NCBI GenBank assembly: GCA_015499995.1
Contig: JADNRV010000011.1
Coordinates: 372,001-436,000 of the forward strand
Direction of reading: 5' to 3'
Length of the DNA stretch: 64,000 nt
Source of the DNA: Flammula alnicola
Lineage: Eukaryota; Basidiomycota; Agaricomycetes; Agaricales; Strophariaceae
A program made the translations under genes and the position numbers. Of this stretch, positions 1-11,379 are shown piece by piece. Under the pieces are notes generated by a model, which had not been told where the DNA came from, did no database searches, and saw only the letters and a list, made by a program, of their open reading frames with translations. Position 1 is the stretch's first letter. Every line of letters starts with the position of its first letter.

Positions 1-903
1 AGTGAAAGCGACGTCATTGAACCAAAGTGTTGGTCAACGTAGGAAGAGCATCATTAAACCATGCGCAATCGTTCTTGAGGAAGCTGAAGAGCTTAAGTTC
101 GCGGACGGAGACTGCGAGTCGGGTGGACTGAGCGCTTAACAAGAAGCCGACAAGAGTCCTTCCGATTTACTTTAATTGATGAGATGAGGATGGTGTCGGT
201 AGCCAGCTAAGTACCTCTAGAGAGCACGGGTAGCATGTGATATCTTGGGAGAACATGAGTGATTGAAATAACAACATACCATATGTTGAATTCTAGCAGC
301 ACCTCGCGGTAATAAACACGCGTCGATTCAGCCTCAGAAAATGAGCCTGTCGGTAAAATTTCTACGAATTGAGCTCGGGAAAAGTTTAGGTCGTCCGTGG
401 CGTTGTTTGTCTTCAGACGTGAGATCTAACACGATGCGTTGCATTCCAACAATTTCATACCTTGCCCTAATCTTACGCCCGATCTTGAAACTATCGTGCC
501 GGAGCAGGGACTCCGAATTATAGTCTAAAGGTAACCACGATTAGAACAAGAACCTTTCTTGCTGCAGCTGGACGACGGTGATACCACGCGGAGACTCCCA
601 ATGCAGACGATGACCAACGATTGAGACGCGGTGGTACACCCCATACACAACATGTCCAACCAAGGTATAAGTTCAACGCCAACGGGGTCGGTGCCCTCAG
701 GTGCATAGCATGTTATTTTTGTTTATGCAAGCACTGAACTTGTGTTGTGGTGGCCACCTCTTTTAGGCCCGGTTGTTCGAGATCCTGGAACCCGCCAAGC
801 TACCAGTACCAGTACCAGCCTACCTCGTACTCTTAATGGTTATCAAATACCCAACTTACAGCCCGCACATAGTCCAAGGTCTACAAGGTCTCCTCAATAC
901 CCC
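1..903. other. Upstream region of VEFS-box gene, no confident gene
   Basis: No reading frame here has convincing coding character. A possible splice acceptor (pyrimidine run then TTTTAG near 768) precedes a Pro/Ser/Thr-rich open stretch, so an upstream exon of the VEFS-box gene may begin here, but I cannot fix it. Confidence 0.4.
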
Positions 904-3556
904 ATGGCCTACAAATCTGCTAATGCTACTACATCGACACCATCTACCACTCGCAACTCAACTGTCGGAAACCTCGCACACAAATCTGCTTCCAAAATAC
1001 CGTCCAACGGTGCTGATGCGACATTGAAATACACCGCAACCAAAACCGTTTCGCCATCAGGATGGGCTACCAAAGCTGTTGGATCGCCATCAAAGCATAC
1101 GACACCCCGTTCTGCTCTCCGCGACGGTGCCACTGGCTCGCCTACACCGTCGCGTGTGCGTTTCGCACAGGTACGTCCATGCGATGATCATGAGGACGAC
1201 ATATCTAATGCTTTCTGTTTAAATTTCATAGCACAAGACGGCGAACTGGCCTCGGCTAGCTCGATCATCGTATCCGATGTCCACAAAAACCTCAGGTACT
1301 TCCCAGCCAGGTAAAGCCACTTGTCAATTACCGAAACCACGCTCATGATTAATATTAGCTCGAATATCTTCTCAACCTTCTGCTCTAAGCTCTCAAGGAG
1401 CTCGAAGGCACTCAATGACCGCCCATTCGCCTTTCCTTACATCGAAGAAAACAACGAAAACGACGGAGATTCTGAACGCCAAATCAAGCAGTCCCTTGAA
1501 GCCTTTATGGCAGCAGTTAGATGACGAATACGAAGAAGAGCGTCTGCGGTACAATAAACGGGATCGCGACGGAAATGCCTTCGGTTTTTCGAAGCGGACA
1601 TCTTCGAATACAGGTCGTCGAGGGGTTGCTGCAGCCCTGCAACCGATTTGGATAGCATGGATCCAAATCGCACTAAGGCTGAAATCGCTCCAGCACTGAA
1701 GCTGAGAGTTAACGGAGAAATTGAAACTTCAGGCTCAGATGACGACGAGCCAAGATACCGACCACAGGCAAGGCTTGTAAATAGAAAAACTGCTGGGTAT
1801 GGTTGCCTAGTCTTTAATGAAATTTCTTCCTACTCAAATGCAACAGTCGACAGATTGCTGCAAAGAAATCCGCGGCGCGCAAAGTGGAGTACACCAATGC
1901 GACCTCTAGTGAATCCGAAGACTTCGAAGCCGAAAACAACTCGTCTGAGCAAATTCAAGACGACAGGCCGCCCGACAGCGACGTCGACATGGAAGAACCT
2001 ATGCGAGGGTTTGATGCTCCTGATATCGTCCTGCTCGATAATCCCCACAAATACCCACCCCACTTCCACAACCTGACCCTGCTGATGAGCAATCTGACCA
2101 CCGGATGAGCTCATAGCTGCTGTTGAAGCACTATCATTATCTGCTGTACGCATGCAGGGAACGTCCCAACTCCCCTTCCTTCTCCGAAATCTTCGCGAAG
2201 GCTTTCTTAAACGTTGTCGCAAAATGCAAGTCCCCATATTCACTGACGGTCGGGCAGTTACCCTTTCCGTGCGGTATGAATATGTTGCTGGAGCCATGTA
2301 CCAGACTAAGGTATCATCCTGGCGCTGTCCACTGTGCAACTTTTTGGGTACCCTCAAGACTCAGGAGATGCTTGATTGCCATCTTAAATGGGATCATGCA
2401 GAGGTCTATCGCGAATGGCATAAAACTGATGAAACGGACGTGAGTATAATTCTATTCAACTCATGCTGAATACTGATTTCATTCTAGCAAATAGAGTTTT
2501 GGGAGCTTCGCCTCCTCATTCCTGAGGTTCAAAGGGAGACAGATAACACCGAGTATGTTCCATTTATTGTCAGATAATTATTTGTTTTTGACATGACGTC
2601 TCGTTAACGTAGCCATCCAGACACTCAAGCACTCCATGTCAGCAGAGCTGGAACACCGCCAAACGAACTTCTGCCCAGTATATATACAACTCCCCAGCAA
2701 CGAAACTCGCTCAGCCCTTTCCCATCCGTTTCCCTATCTCCGCCTTCTGCGCCTCGTGGTCTGTGTTTTCAGAACCAGCTAGCGACATCTTAAGACGACG
2801 AAGCTGGAGTTCAAAGCCCCTGATCCTGATGTATCCATTACTCCTTCAATCAGGTCGACTCCACTAAACCTATCCTCAAGATCACGCTCAACCACTGGCA
2901 CTGTCACCTCGTTAACCACAACTACCACTGAACGCCCCCACGCTCTTTCGCATACCCAACACCACCTCCACCCGATAACCCACTCGGACCTGCTGCTCAA
3001 TACCCCTACCTTCCCGCTGAATCGGATTACGGAGGGCCCACTGTATATTATTCGTGTCGGCCAGGTGGGCCGAGCTTGTTCGACCTTCTTGGGACACTTC
3101 CGATGGAGCCGTTTGGCGTGCTTGATTGGGACGTTCTCGATCGAGAGGAAGAAATTTATGAGAGCGATGATGTGAAGGACGAATACAAGGTGATGCATGC
3201 TCTTTGGGCTCGGTGGATTATGCTCAATCGGTGAGTGAAGAATTCTTGACTCGAGCCCCGAGACTGACCCTGACTCGTGTTTTGTCCTTTTGTTAGGAAT
3301 AAATTCATCTCGAATTATTATAAGGGCGTGATATCCTTCGTGGATGAATATTGGAAATTTATTCATAAGGCTGCGGGATGGGATGCCTTGCGCTATTGGC
3401 TCTATGTACGCACGCATCTGCCTTCTCTGCCGTCAGGAAATATGTGCTGACATTGACAAGACACTACTTGCTAACCAGTTCTTGAACGGCCATGAGCTCG
3501 CCAAGGTCTTGCTTCACTACGAAGGATTAACTGGCATGGCTTATTGGTATGAGTGA
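904..3556 (+). CDS. VEFS-box (SUZ12-like) Polycomb protein, reading frame interrupted
   Basis: The last two to three exons encode a VEFS box, the C-terminal domain of SUZ12-type Polycomb repressive complex 2 subunits. Visible blocks are an acidic segment, ALWARWIMLNRNKF, FVDEYWKFIHKAAGWDALR and, after an intron near 3407-3478, GHELAKVLLHYEGLTGM. A Cys2His2-like finger (WRCPLC, then H and H about 15 residues later) lies near 2322-2400, as in SUZ12. The N-terminus is Ser/Thr/Pro-rich. I can splice exons 904-1170, 1232-1310, 1359 onward and later ones with good GT-AG sites. However, the frame jumps without splice sites near 1630, 2105, 2790 and 2930. Either the gene is decaying or the sequence has small indels. 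In the nucleus, SUZ12 supports H3K27 methylation; whether this copy works is unknown. The start at 904 is the first in-frame ATG, and more N-terminal sequence is possible. Confidence 0.7.
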
Positions 3557-3997
3557 TACCTCGACATCTGATATCAGTGCTAAGCATTTTCGTTCGTATA
3601 ATTTGTATATTACTGTTTTGCATCTGCTTGTACTGCTGCTCCTTGTTATCTTGTTCATCTAGCTGTAATATGTCACTGTTACTTAATGGTTGGGAAATCG
3701 TGTGATTGACGCTGCGGGCTTATAACTATAACTTTAAGACAGGAAGGGCAGTGTAACCCTAACATGAGGTTAAGTGTACAAAGTTACGTAATAATACATA
3801 ACCCAAATCAAACGAGAATTAGAATTAGCCCATTTACTGGCAATCCCTAAACTTCAGAGGAACGTTCATCGTTCGCGTCGCCTGGAAAGATAGCCCCAGT
3901 GCTTTGGCTTGTCCTGCTGGAATAATATTTCCTTGCTTCCACGGAAGCCTCATAACTTTCTTTTTCTTGACCTGGACTAGCCGAGCTCTACCTCTCG
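3557..3997. other. Intergenic, 3' flank / desaturase promoter
   Basis: AT-rich spacer between the VEFS-box stop codon and the desaturase start; no gene or clear element seen. Confidence 0.5.
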
Positions 3998-5555
3998 ATG
4001 TCAGTAAGTGAGTATCGAAAATCCTGGGAAATGGGAACCCCTTATTGAACTTGTCTTCCTTTCCTCGGAGTAGATTTCAGTCTTTTCGGAGGCGCAGAGT
4101 CTCTCACGGAAGGACAGCGAACATCGACGGCGAAGACGAAGAGGTCACCGCGACGCACATTTGCTGCCAGCGACAGCAGTACGCAGAAAAGGGACCAATA
4201 TGCACATACCGCACCTCCACAGGACCCAACGGACTTTTTATGGCTGATGACTGAGGAACCGCATCGGACGCGGAGGATGGCAATCATGAAGGCGCATCCT
4301 GAGGTGCGTTGACTTTTCTTGTCTCCTTCCAGAGTCGCGTTCCCAATGACTTTCGGTTGTAGGTGACGAAACTCATGGGCCGAGAGCCTCTAACGAAATA
4401 CATTGTTCTATTCGTCGTATCTCTCCAAATTGCCTGTGCCATCCTTCTCCGACACCGTTCACCAATGTCGCCACTGTTCATCTTCATCGCGTATGCCATA
4501 GGAGGGACTGCAAACCACAACCTCTTTCTCGCTATCCACGAGATAATTCACAACTTGGCTTTCCGTGGTATCGCGCCAAATAAATTTTTGGCTATATTCG
4601 CCAATTTGCCAATCGGAATTCCATATTCAGCCGCGTTTAAGGTATGTTTCTTGCGCTGCGTTTCCTCTAACAATTTAAAGAATGAAACTTTGGCATGCTG
4701 TAGGGCTATCACATCGAGCACCACAAATTCATGGGTCAGGACGGGATTGACACGGACTTACCGACGAGATTTGAACTCTTCTGCTTGAACAACGTCCTTG
4801 GGAAGGTATTCTTCGCGTAAGTACTAACAAATCCCATCCCTTGTCGTATGCATAGTCCTAACCACCGTCTCTTCCTTCCTCCCCCAAAGTACATTCCAGA
4901 TTCTGTTTTACGCCCTTCGACCCACTTTCGTGCGGTCACAGCGCCTCACGCGGTGGCACTTTTTCAATATCGTTGTGCAGGTCGCCTTCGACTATTTCCT
5001 AGTCTCCCAATATGGCGGCAGACCTCTGGTTTACTTGATCATGAGTAGCTTCTTTGCTGGAAGTCTGCATCCGTGCGCAGGTCATTTCATCGCCGAGCAC
5101 TATCTCTGGGATGGACTAGACCAGGAGACGTACAGTTATTATGGCCCATTGAACATTTTGGCTTACAATGTCTGTTTCCATTAATTTACCAGCTAATGCT
5201 GCCTTAGGCTCATCGAATTCATTTTTAACAGGTTGGATACCATAATGAACACCATGACTTCCCATCAGTCGCATGGTCGCGTCTTCCAGCACTGCGCGCC
5301 CTCGCACCCGAGTTCTACGACAACATACCCTCACATCCGTCATGGCCGATGGTTATTATAAATTTCATACGCGATAAGGAGGTTGGCTTGTTTGCGAGAG
5401 CCAAGAGGATGGGCAAAGGCCACCAGGTGATTAATGTGGATTCGATGAGTAAGGGTGTTTCAGGGATGGTGTGTAGCAATGATGTCGGCGAGAAAAATGG
5501 AAGTGACAGCGAAGAGAGGAGATTGAGCGAGGAAGAGTCGGATAAGAGCGAGTAA
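3998..5555 (+). CDS. DES1: Sphingolipid delta(4)-desaturase
   Basis: Membrane di-iron desaturase that introduces the delta-4 double bond into dihydroceramide in the endoplasmic reticulum. Splicing six exons (3998-4007, 4074-4303, 4363-4641, 4704-4816, 4890-5169, 5232-5555) gives about 411 residues, normal for the family. The three histidine boxes are present: HEIIH near residue 139, HIEHH near 176-180, and HNEHHDFP near 308. An N-terminal block DFLWLMTEEPH matches the lipid-desaturase N-terminal domain. Several hydrophobic segments separate the boxes. The start was chosen because a 10-nt first exon (Met-Ser-Val plus one base) joins in frame across a 66-nt GT-AG intron, while the second exon alone has no early ATG. 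The C-terminal tail is acidic and Ser-rich. The frame is intact. Confidence 0.93.
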
Positions 5556-6109
5556 AGGCTCTCGACGAGCCTTGTGAGTGTTTTTGACTGTTCTATTATT
5601 CATAACGGCTCATGTAGATACTTTTCTTTCTTTCTCTAGCGGATTCATTATCGAACTTGACTTAACAATTTTAAAGCAGACAACCAACTAATATACCTTT
5701 GCATGCTTTTGACTTTATCTCTGCTCGATATCGCTAGACTCATGAATTAGGATGGGTGTCGGTTGTACAGCTTTTTATTTGGTTTTCCTTCTTGAAATTC
5801 AAATGGTCAGATCGCTGATAAGAAAAAGATTTAACGGGGCTTTATGATTAATTGTCGATACCTGCCATTGCCATTGCCAAGGTCCAGACAGTCCAAAGGC
5901 CCCGATATTTGGCTGCCATGACCTCAGACAACAGATATTGCCGAGATAGCGTTCTCTGTATCACGCGCGGGATCAGTCCTCCTGAATCGTGATATGGCTA
6001 CCCTATCAAGTATCTCAGTGCTCTTTGTAACCTCCCCTCTCCGATATTCACTTCCAGAGTCCACGATATCGAAATTCTTGGTGTTGCATAACTTACCTGA
6101 CGAGGAAAC
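5556..6109. other. Intergenic, desaturase 3' end and DAAO-1 promoter
   Basis: Spacer of about 550 bases with a CT-rich stretch near 5620-5640; no gene seen. Confidence 0.5.
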
Positions 6110-7644
6110 ATGGCTGCTACACATCAGACATCCACAGTAAAGAAGGAAGTCGTCGTTCTAGGAGCGGGTGAGTACTCTGTTCGAATAGTGTAAACTCGAC
6201 GTGTCTTATGCTGATTATCACTCTCTTTCTCCATTTTATGAATAGGTGTGGTGGGCCTGACCACGGCTTTGAAGCTGCAGCAGCAGGGAAATTACCAAGT
6301 GACGATTGTGTCAGAGATGGTCCCAAGCGATCCGAAGTCGATCAAGTATACAAGTCGGTGGGCTGTGCGTACAATCAATACCTCTCTTGGGTACTTTTGA
6401 ATAAAAATTCGAACAAATTTAAAGGGTGCTCACCATGTCTATAATCCCATAAATGCGACAGAACAACACTGTCAGTCCTTCATTTCGTCTGGATGATGGT
6501 CTCACCACCTTATATTCGATGCATCTACCTCAGCCTTCGAGGAACAGACTTTCAAGGTTATGTGGGACCTCTCTGCACCAGGGAGCGAGGCGGAGGAGTC
6601 CTTCTTGCGCATACCCCAAACCGAATACTTCTCTGTATCACGCGAAAAGCCAGAGCCGCTTGAGAAGATGCCCAACGTGAGTGCACTCTGTGAATCTTCC
6701 ACAGTATAATCAAAACTTATTTTTCTTCCCTTCTGATATAGTTCAGGAACCTGAAACCTGAGGAGCTTATTCCTGGGGCTATTTCGGGCGTGACGTTCAC
6801 TACAATCACCATAGACGTGCCCATATACCTCAACTACCTTCTCACACGATTCTGCGCCCAAGGCGGTCGCATCCTCCGTGGGTCGATACTCCACATCAAC
6901 CAATTATTGGAGGGTGGCACGCGCCTTTTCGCTGGGGGCAGCAAACATGACCCTTTGCCAGAGGCAGTAATCGTGTGCATAGGGCTTGGAGCACGGTTCC
7001 TTGGAGGGATCGAGGATAAGAAAATGTATCCGATCAGAGGGCAGACGGTGCTAGTAAGAGCGCCGTGGGTGAGATTTGGGAGGACTGAGACCATCGACGA
7101 CAGCGGCGCCTGTACGTACATCATCCCGAGGAGAAGCAGTGACGTTTGTCTTTTTATCTTTCGCTTTCGTCCATTCCGTTTACTCTTTCTGATGGCTGTT
7201 TTTTAAAATAGGTCATAGTAGGAGGTACTCGAGTCGCCAATGACTGGTTCCCTCGCCCTCGTCCCGATATTACACTCGACATCCTGACGCGCGGACTCGC
7301 TTTGTGCCCTGAGCTCGCGCCGCCTGAAATACGCGCGATTCGGAAGCCCACGCTGGATGACATCCTGCCACATGTCATCGACGAAGGGTGCGGCCTGCGT
7401 CCAGCGAGAGAGGGCGGCATCAGGTTGGAGGTGGAGTGGGTTGATGGTGCAAAGGTGAACAGGGAAGGAAAGGTGCCCATCATTCATAATTATGGGTGAG
7501 GTTTGGAATTTTAGAAGATCAAAATTCGACGCTGATGGTGATTTATTTAGGCATGGTGGGTACGGGTATCAGGCGTCGTGGGGTTGTGCGGACAAGGTCC
7601 TGGAACTCTTGGAAGGTGTCCTGGGGTCTGCAACGAAAGCTTGA
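6110..7644 (+). CDS. D-amino-acid oxidase, tandem copy 1
   Basis: FAD flavoenzyme that oxidises D-amino acids to keto acids, ammonia and hydrogen peroxide. The N-terminus has the Rossmann dinucleotide motif VVVLGAGVVGLTTAL, interrupted by an intron right after the GAG. Next come KYTSRWAGAH, the FAD-domain segment CIGLGARFLGGIEDK, PIRGQTVLVRAPW and TYIIPRR, whose Arg aligns with the substrate-binding Arg285 of yeast (Rhodotorula) DAAO. The C-terminal blocks are GCGLRPAREGG, IIHNYGHGGYGY and SWGCADKVLELL. There are about seven short introns. The C-terminus (ATKA) lacks an SKL-type peroxisomal signal. It is the first of three same-strand paralogues with closely matching intron positions, so they arose by tandem duplication. 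The frame is intact. Confidence 0.93.
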
Positions 7645-8296
7645 GTTGTACATATGCAAGTAGATCTTCTTATCCCTTTGCTGAACAACCCTCCCCATTC
7701 AATATCTGTCCCTTTGCCTCTCCGATCTAGTTGACAATTTTCCTGGCTTGACAACGATTGCGAGGACTTTTTTTCCCTAAGAGGACCCTCTAACATTTAT
7801 GCATGCATCTCATACCACTGCATCTCTTCCATTGTATACGTCACGGTGCATATCGGATATCCGACAAATTATTCGCCTTTCGGCGCTCATCGGGTCCAGG
7901 AGGACAGTTCTACCCAGACTACCCTACAAATCACCGATGATCGCGCCTTATCTGAAACCATATGCGTGCTAAGAACAAATGCACATTTTTGTATACTTAC
8001 ATCAAGGGATCAGCACAGCCCTTTATCGACCATGTTATATCTGGACTGACAAGCGGTGCTCATCATGAAATTTGGCAAATCTCTTGATCATATTTGGACA
8101 CCTTCAGACGCGCCTGCAATATGCTTTGTACGGACTATAAATACGAGAGTATCATGTACTTTCTCTCCTTAGAGCTGGTCTCCCCAACCCACACCGTCAC
8201 ATTCGAGCTTGAATTATCTTCCTCTTGAGTGCAACTCAAGACTTGATACGACCTTTACGACAGCACGAACAGAATCCCGTAATCGTTATTTTCATC
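7645..8296. other. Intergenic between DAAO-1 and small secreted-protein gene
   Basis: About 650 bases without a supported gene. A TATA-like ATAAATA lies near 8140, about 155 bases before the next start codon. Confidence 0.4.
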
Positions 8297-9035
8297 ATGA
8301 AGCTCTCTGCCTGCATTTCTATGATTCCTGTGCTCACATATCTGGCCACAATGGGTTCCGCCTATCCAGTTAATGGATACCAGTTGAGTTCACTTGAGGT
8401 ATTTCTCATTCTCTCGCGACTACTTCTCGTCTTCTGTTTACTAACTCCCTTTACGAAAGGCTCGCGAACTTTCTGATATGGACAATGATTTCACTCTACG
8501 CTCGGTAGACGAGCTGGACATTCGTGGCCTTACGGATATCATTCACAAGTAAATTCCCATCGATCGCGGTTCATTTTCTCTTCCCGCTAATTCTTTTCGT
8601 TGTATAGGGTGACAGGGAAAAAAGAATTGACCGAAGAGCAGAAACAAGCCAAGATCCGCAAGCTCCAACAGAAACTTTACAAGGACATCGGGAAACACCA
8701 CGAAAAGGTTGCCAAGATCGAGAACGGGCCCGGGAACCATGCTGTAAACATTAACAAGTACCAAGGGAGCGAGGATCATAGGAAAATGGCAGAAAAGAAG
8801 ACACAACAGGAGTGGAAGACGACTAAGAACTTGCAGCAGTTCAGACATGCTGATGTTAGGTGTGTATTGACTATTTCTATAATATGGTTATCTGGCTCTT
8901 CTAGATCACTCATTACTATGATATTTGTTTAGTGTCAAGGAAGAACCTGGGAAGAAACACATCATCACACGATATCATAACGGGCCAGGAAATGGTTTTG
9001 GCTCGACGGCCCACTTCTTCGTCCATGATCATTAA
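8297..9035 (+). CDS. Small secreted protein with two NGPGN motifs
   Basis: Family not recognised. Four exons joined by GT-AG introns (first intron 8399-8459) give roughly 185 residues. The first 22 or so residues (MKLSACISMIPVLTYLATMGSAYP) form a plausible signal peptide. The mature part is charged: an acidic stretch (SDMDNDFTLRSVDELD), a Lys/Gln/Glu-rich helical segment, then the motif NGPGN twice, first followed by HAVNINKYQG and again near the C-terminus in YHNGPGNGFGSTAHFF. The spacing and the shared aromatic/His context suggest an internal duplication. It lies between D-amino-acid oxidase copies 1 and 2, on the same strand. Small size plus secretion fits an effector-like or cell-wall protein, but no function can be assigned. 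Confidence 0.72.
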
Positions 9036-9332
9036 GTAACGTTATTGGTAGCGTTGTACGTCGTCCTGGGATTTAAATTGAACGATTGTAACAGTCATTT
9101 CCTCGCTTTGCGAATGTCAGAGCCTACCGGTACTTACCTGCTCCTTATCGTCGGCCCGACCATGCTCTCTAAGATCAATGGATAAGATCCATTTTCAATA
9201 GTAATACTATCGTTTCAGAGCTCCCGCAGTTCCCACGACGATAATTCAAGTACTCGGCCATCTGCTATCACGATCACCAGAATCCTCAAAGAATCCTCAA
9301 TACCTTTCTGCACGGCGAAGCAAGAATCAAGA

Positions 9333-10848
9333 ATGAATACGACGGCTGCATACCAAGGGGGTTCAGAAGTCGTCAAGAAGAAAGTAGTCGTCCTTGGAGC
9401 TGGTATTTATCGATCCCTAATTGAGATTCATGAACCAATTTGACGCGTCTGTTATTTAGGGGTCATTGGGCTTACGACTGCATTGAGGATCCAGGAAAAG
9501 GGCCCATACCAAGTCGAGATTCTTGCAGAGGTGCTTCCGACCGATCCTAAGACGGTCAAATACACCAGTCAATGGGCGGTGCGTGCCCTTCGTCTTTTGG
9601 ACGGCATAGCGCTGGTGATATAACTTGGGATGCATGCGGTTACAGGGTGCCCATTATGTTAGCGGTTCTCCGAGTGGGACAAGGCAAGCAGGTTCGTGTG
9701 TTTGATGACTTCGGCTCAGGAAGTAGATGACGGGCTTCCGCATTTTTGTAGACATTGATCACAACACATTCCTCGAAATGTGGGAGCTTTCGAAGCCTGG
9801 AGGAGAAGCAGAGCATTGCTTTCTTCGTTTACCACAAACAGAATATTATGCTTCAGAGCAAGGACCGGCGAATGCGTTGGAAAGAATGCCTAACGTGAAG
9901 TCTCTTTATTCGTCACTGAGTCAAGACGAAGTCACTGACTGAGATACCTCCGAAGTTCCAACAAGTTCCCAATGGAGGTGTTTTCCATCGAGCAAAGTGT
10001 GGATACTCCTTTGAAACGGTAACCGTCGATGTTCCGGTATATTTGAATTATTTGGGTTCTCGATTCTTGTCGAAAGGGGGGAGGATAACCCGCGGGCATG
10101 TGCAGCATATTGACCAAATTTTGGAAGCTGGGGCGAGTCCGTTCGAGGATGCAGCGGAAGCTCGCAAGAACGAGCCAATCTCTAGTCCGGATGCAGTGAT
10201 AGTCTGTCTCGGGTTGGGCGCGCGTTTCTTGGGTGGGGTGGAAGACCGTGAAGTGTACGCGTCGCGCGGACAAACAGTGATTCTCCATGCACCATGGGTT
10301 CGGTTCGGCCGTTCTTTCGAGGGTGAGTCTGAGTGGACTTATATCATTCCGAGGAAAGGCGGAAACGTCGTGGTAGGTGGGACGCAAGGAATCGATGACT
10401 GGTAGGCTGCCAAATTCCCTGAGGCTGAGGGTCACTGAACGGGATCGCATCTCAGGTACCCAAAGTCGCGTCCAGAAACAACGCAGGATCTGCTGAAGCG
10501 CGGCCTCGAACTCTGCCCGGAGCTTGTGCCTCCAGAAGTACGCGCCAAAAAGTTGCCAGATATTCAAGATTTGCTCCCACTCGTCGTGGAAGAAGCATGC
10601 GGATTGAGACCAATGCGTAGAGGTGGTGTCAGAATCGAACGAGAGTATAGGATGACACCAAAGGGTCGAAAGATTCCTGTTATCCATAACTATGGGTGAG
10701 TAATTGATTTCGTCCAGGAAGCGAAGTAGACAAGACTGACACCATTTTCTCATGATGCGATAGGCATGGTGGTAGAGGTTACATTTCGTGCATAGGTTCG
10801 GCAGATGTTGCTCTGAGCTTGATGGAAGAAAGCATACAGACGGTTTAG
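9333..10848 (+). CDS. D-amino-acid oxidase, tandem copy 2
   Basis: Second DAAO paralogue. Exon 1 ends inside the Rossmann motif (KVVVLGAG, then VIGLTTALRIQ). KYTSQWAGAHYV, LGLGARFLGGVED, RGQTVILHAPW, TYIIPRKGG with the substrate-binding Arg, ACGLRPMRRGG and VIHNYGHGGRGY are all present. Spliced at good GT-AG sites, including a donor after MPN (9896) and an acceptor just before TTCCAACAAG (near 9953), the frame runs cleanly to the TAG at 10846-10848. The C-terminus ends QTV, so no SKL signal. Predicted role is FAD-dependent oxidation of D-amino acids. The long antisense frame over this gene is a shadow. Confidence 0.92.
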
Positions 10849-11379
10849 GTCCTGTTAATTGTTGATGAAACACAGTCCGCCGTTCCCTCGTAACAAGGTG
10901 CTACATATTCAAGTTGCAGGGAGTTTCTATCTACCGCTTTTCGTGGCGGCAACTCTTCGATTCGGGACGGCGGATGAACTTTTAAGACGTTTAATTCTCC
11001 GAGTCCCCACAGTAAATATCGGTCAAAGTTTGCAGTTAAAGAAAGAGTGATGACGGACTTGCATGCTCATTACAGAAACTTTTTAAGGATGCCTAAAGTT
11101 TTTACTTGTGGGAGCATGGTCCAAGTCAAGCGCAAGCTAAAATAAGCGCTGGGCGCCGATTGAAATTCGGACAACGAGCGCCGAGTGTCGGTATGATCCG
11201 ACCCCACATCTTTATCCCTTATCGATATCTATCTCGTCAAGTTCGCAACCCGTCTATGGCTAGAATCAATCCAGAATGGTCCCTTCGGGGTAGAAAAGCG
11301 TGGAATATCTTGAACATCACAATCGCTCAGCCTCGAATACCCCTCAGGTCTGAACTTCCCTTGGCACAATACCCTCACC
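10849..11379. other. Intergenic between DAAO-2 and DAAO-3
   Basis: About 530 bases; short open frames only, no supported gene. Confidence 0.45.

Noticed and set aside
9932..10873. 313-codon minus-strand open frame
   Set aside because: It lies antisense to the clearly spliced D-amino-acid oxidase copy 2 and has no family features; a codon-bias shadow.
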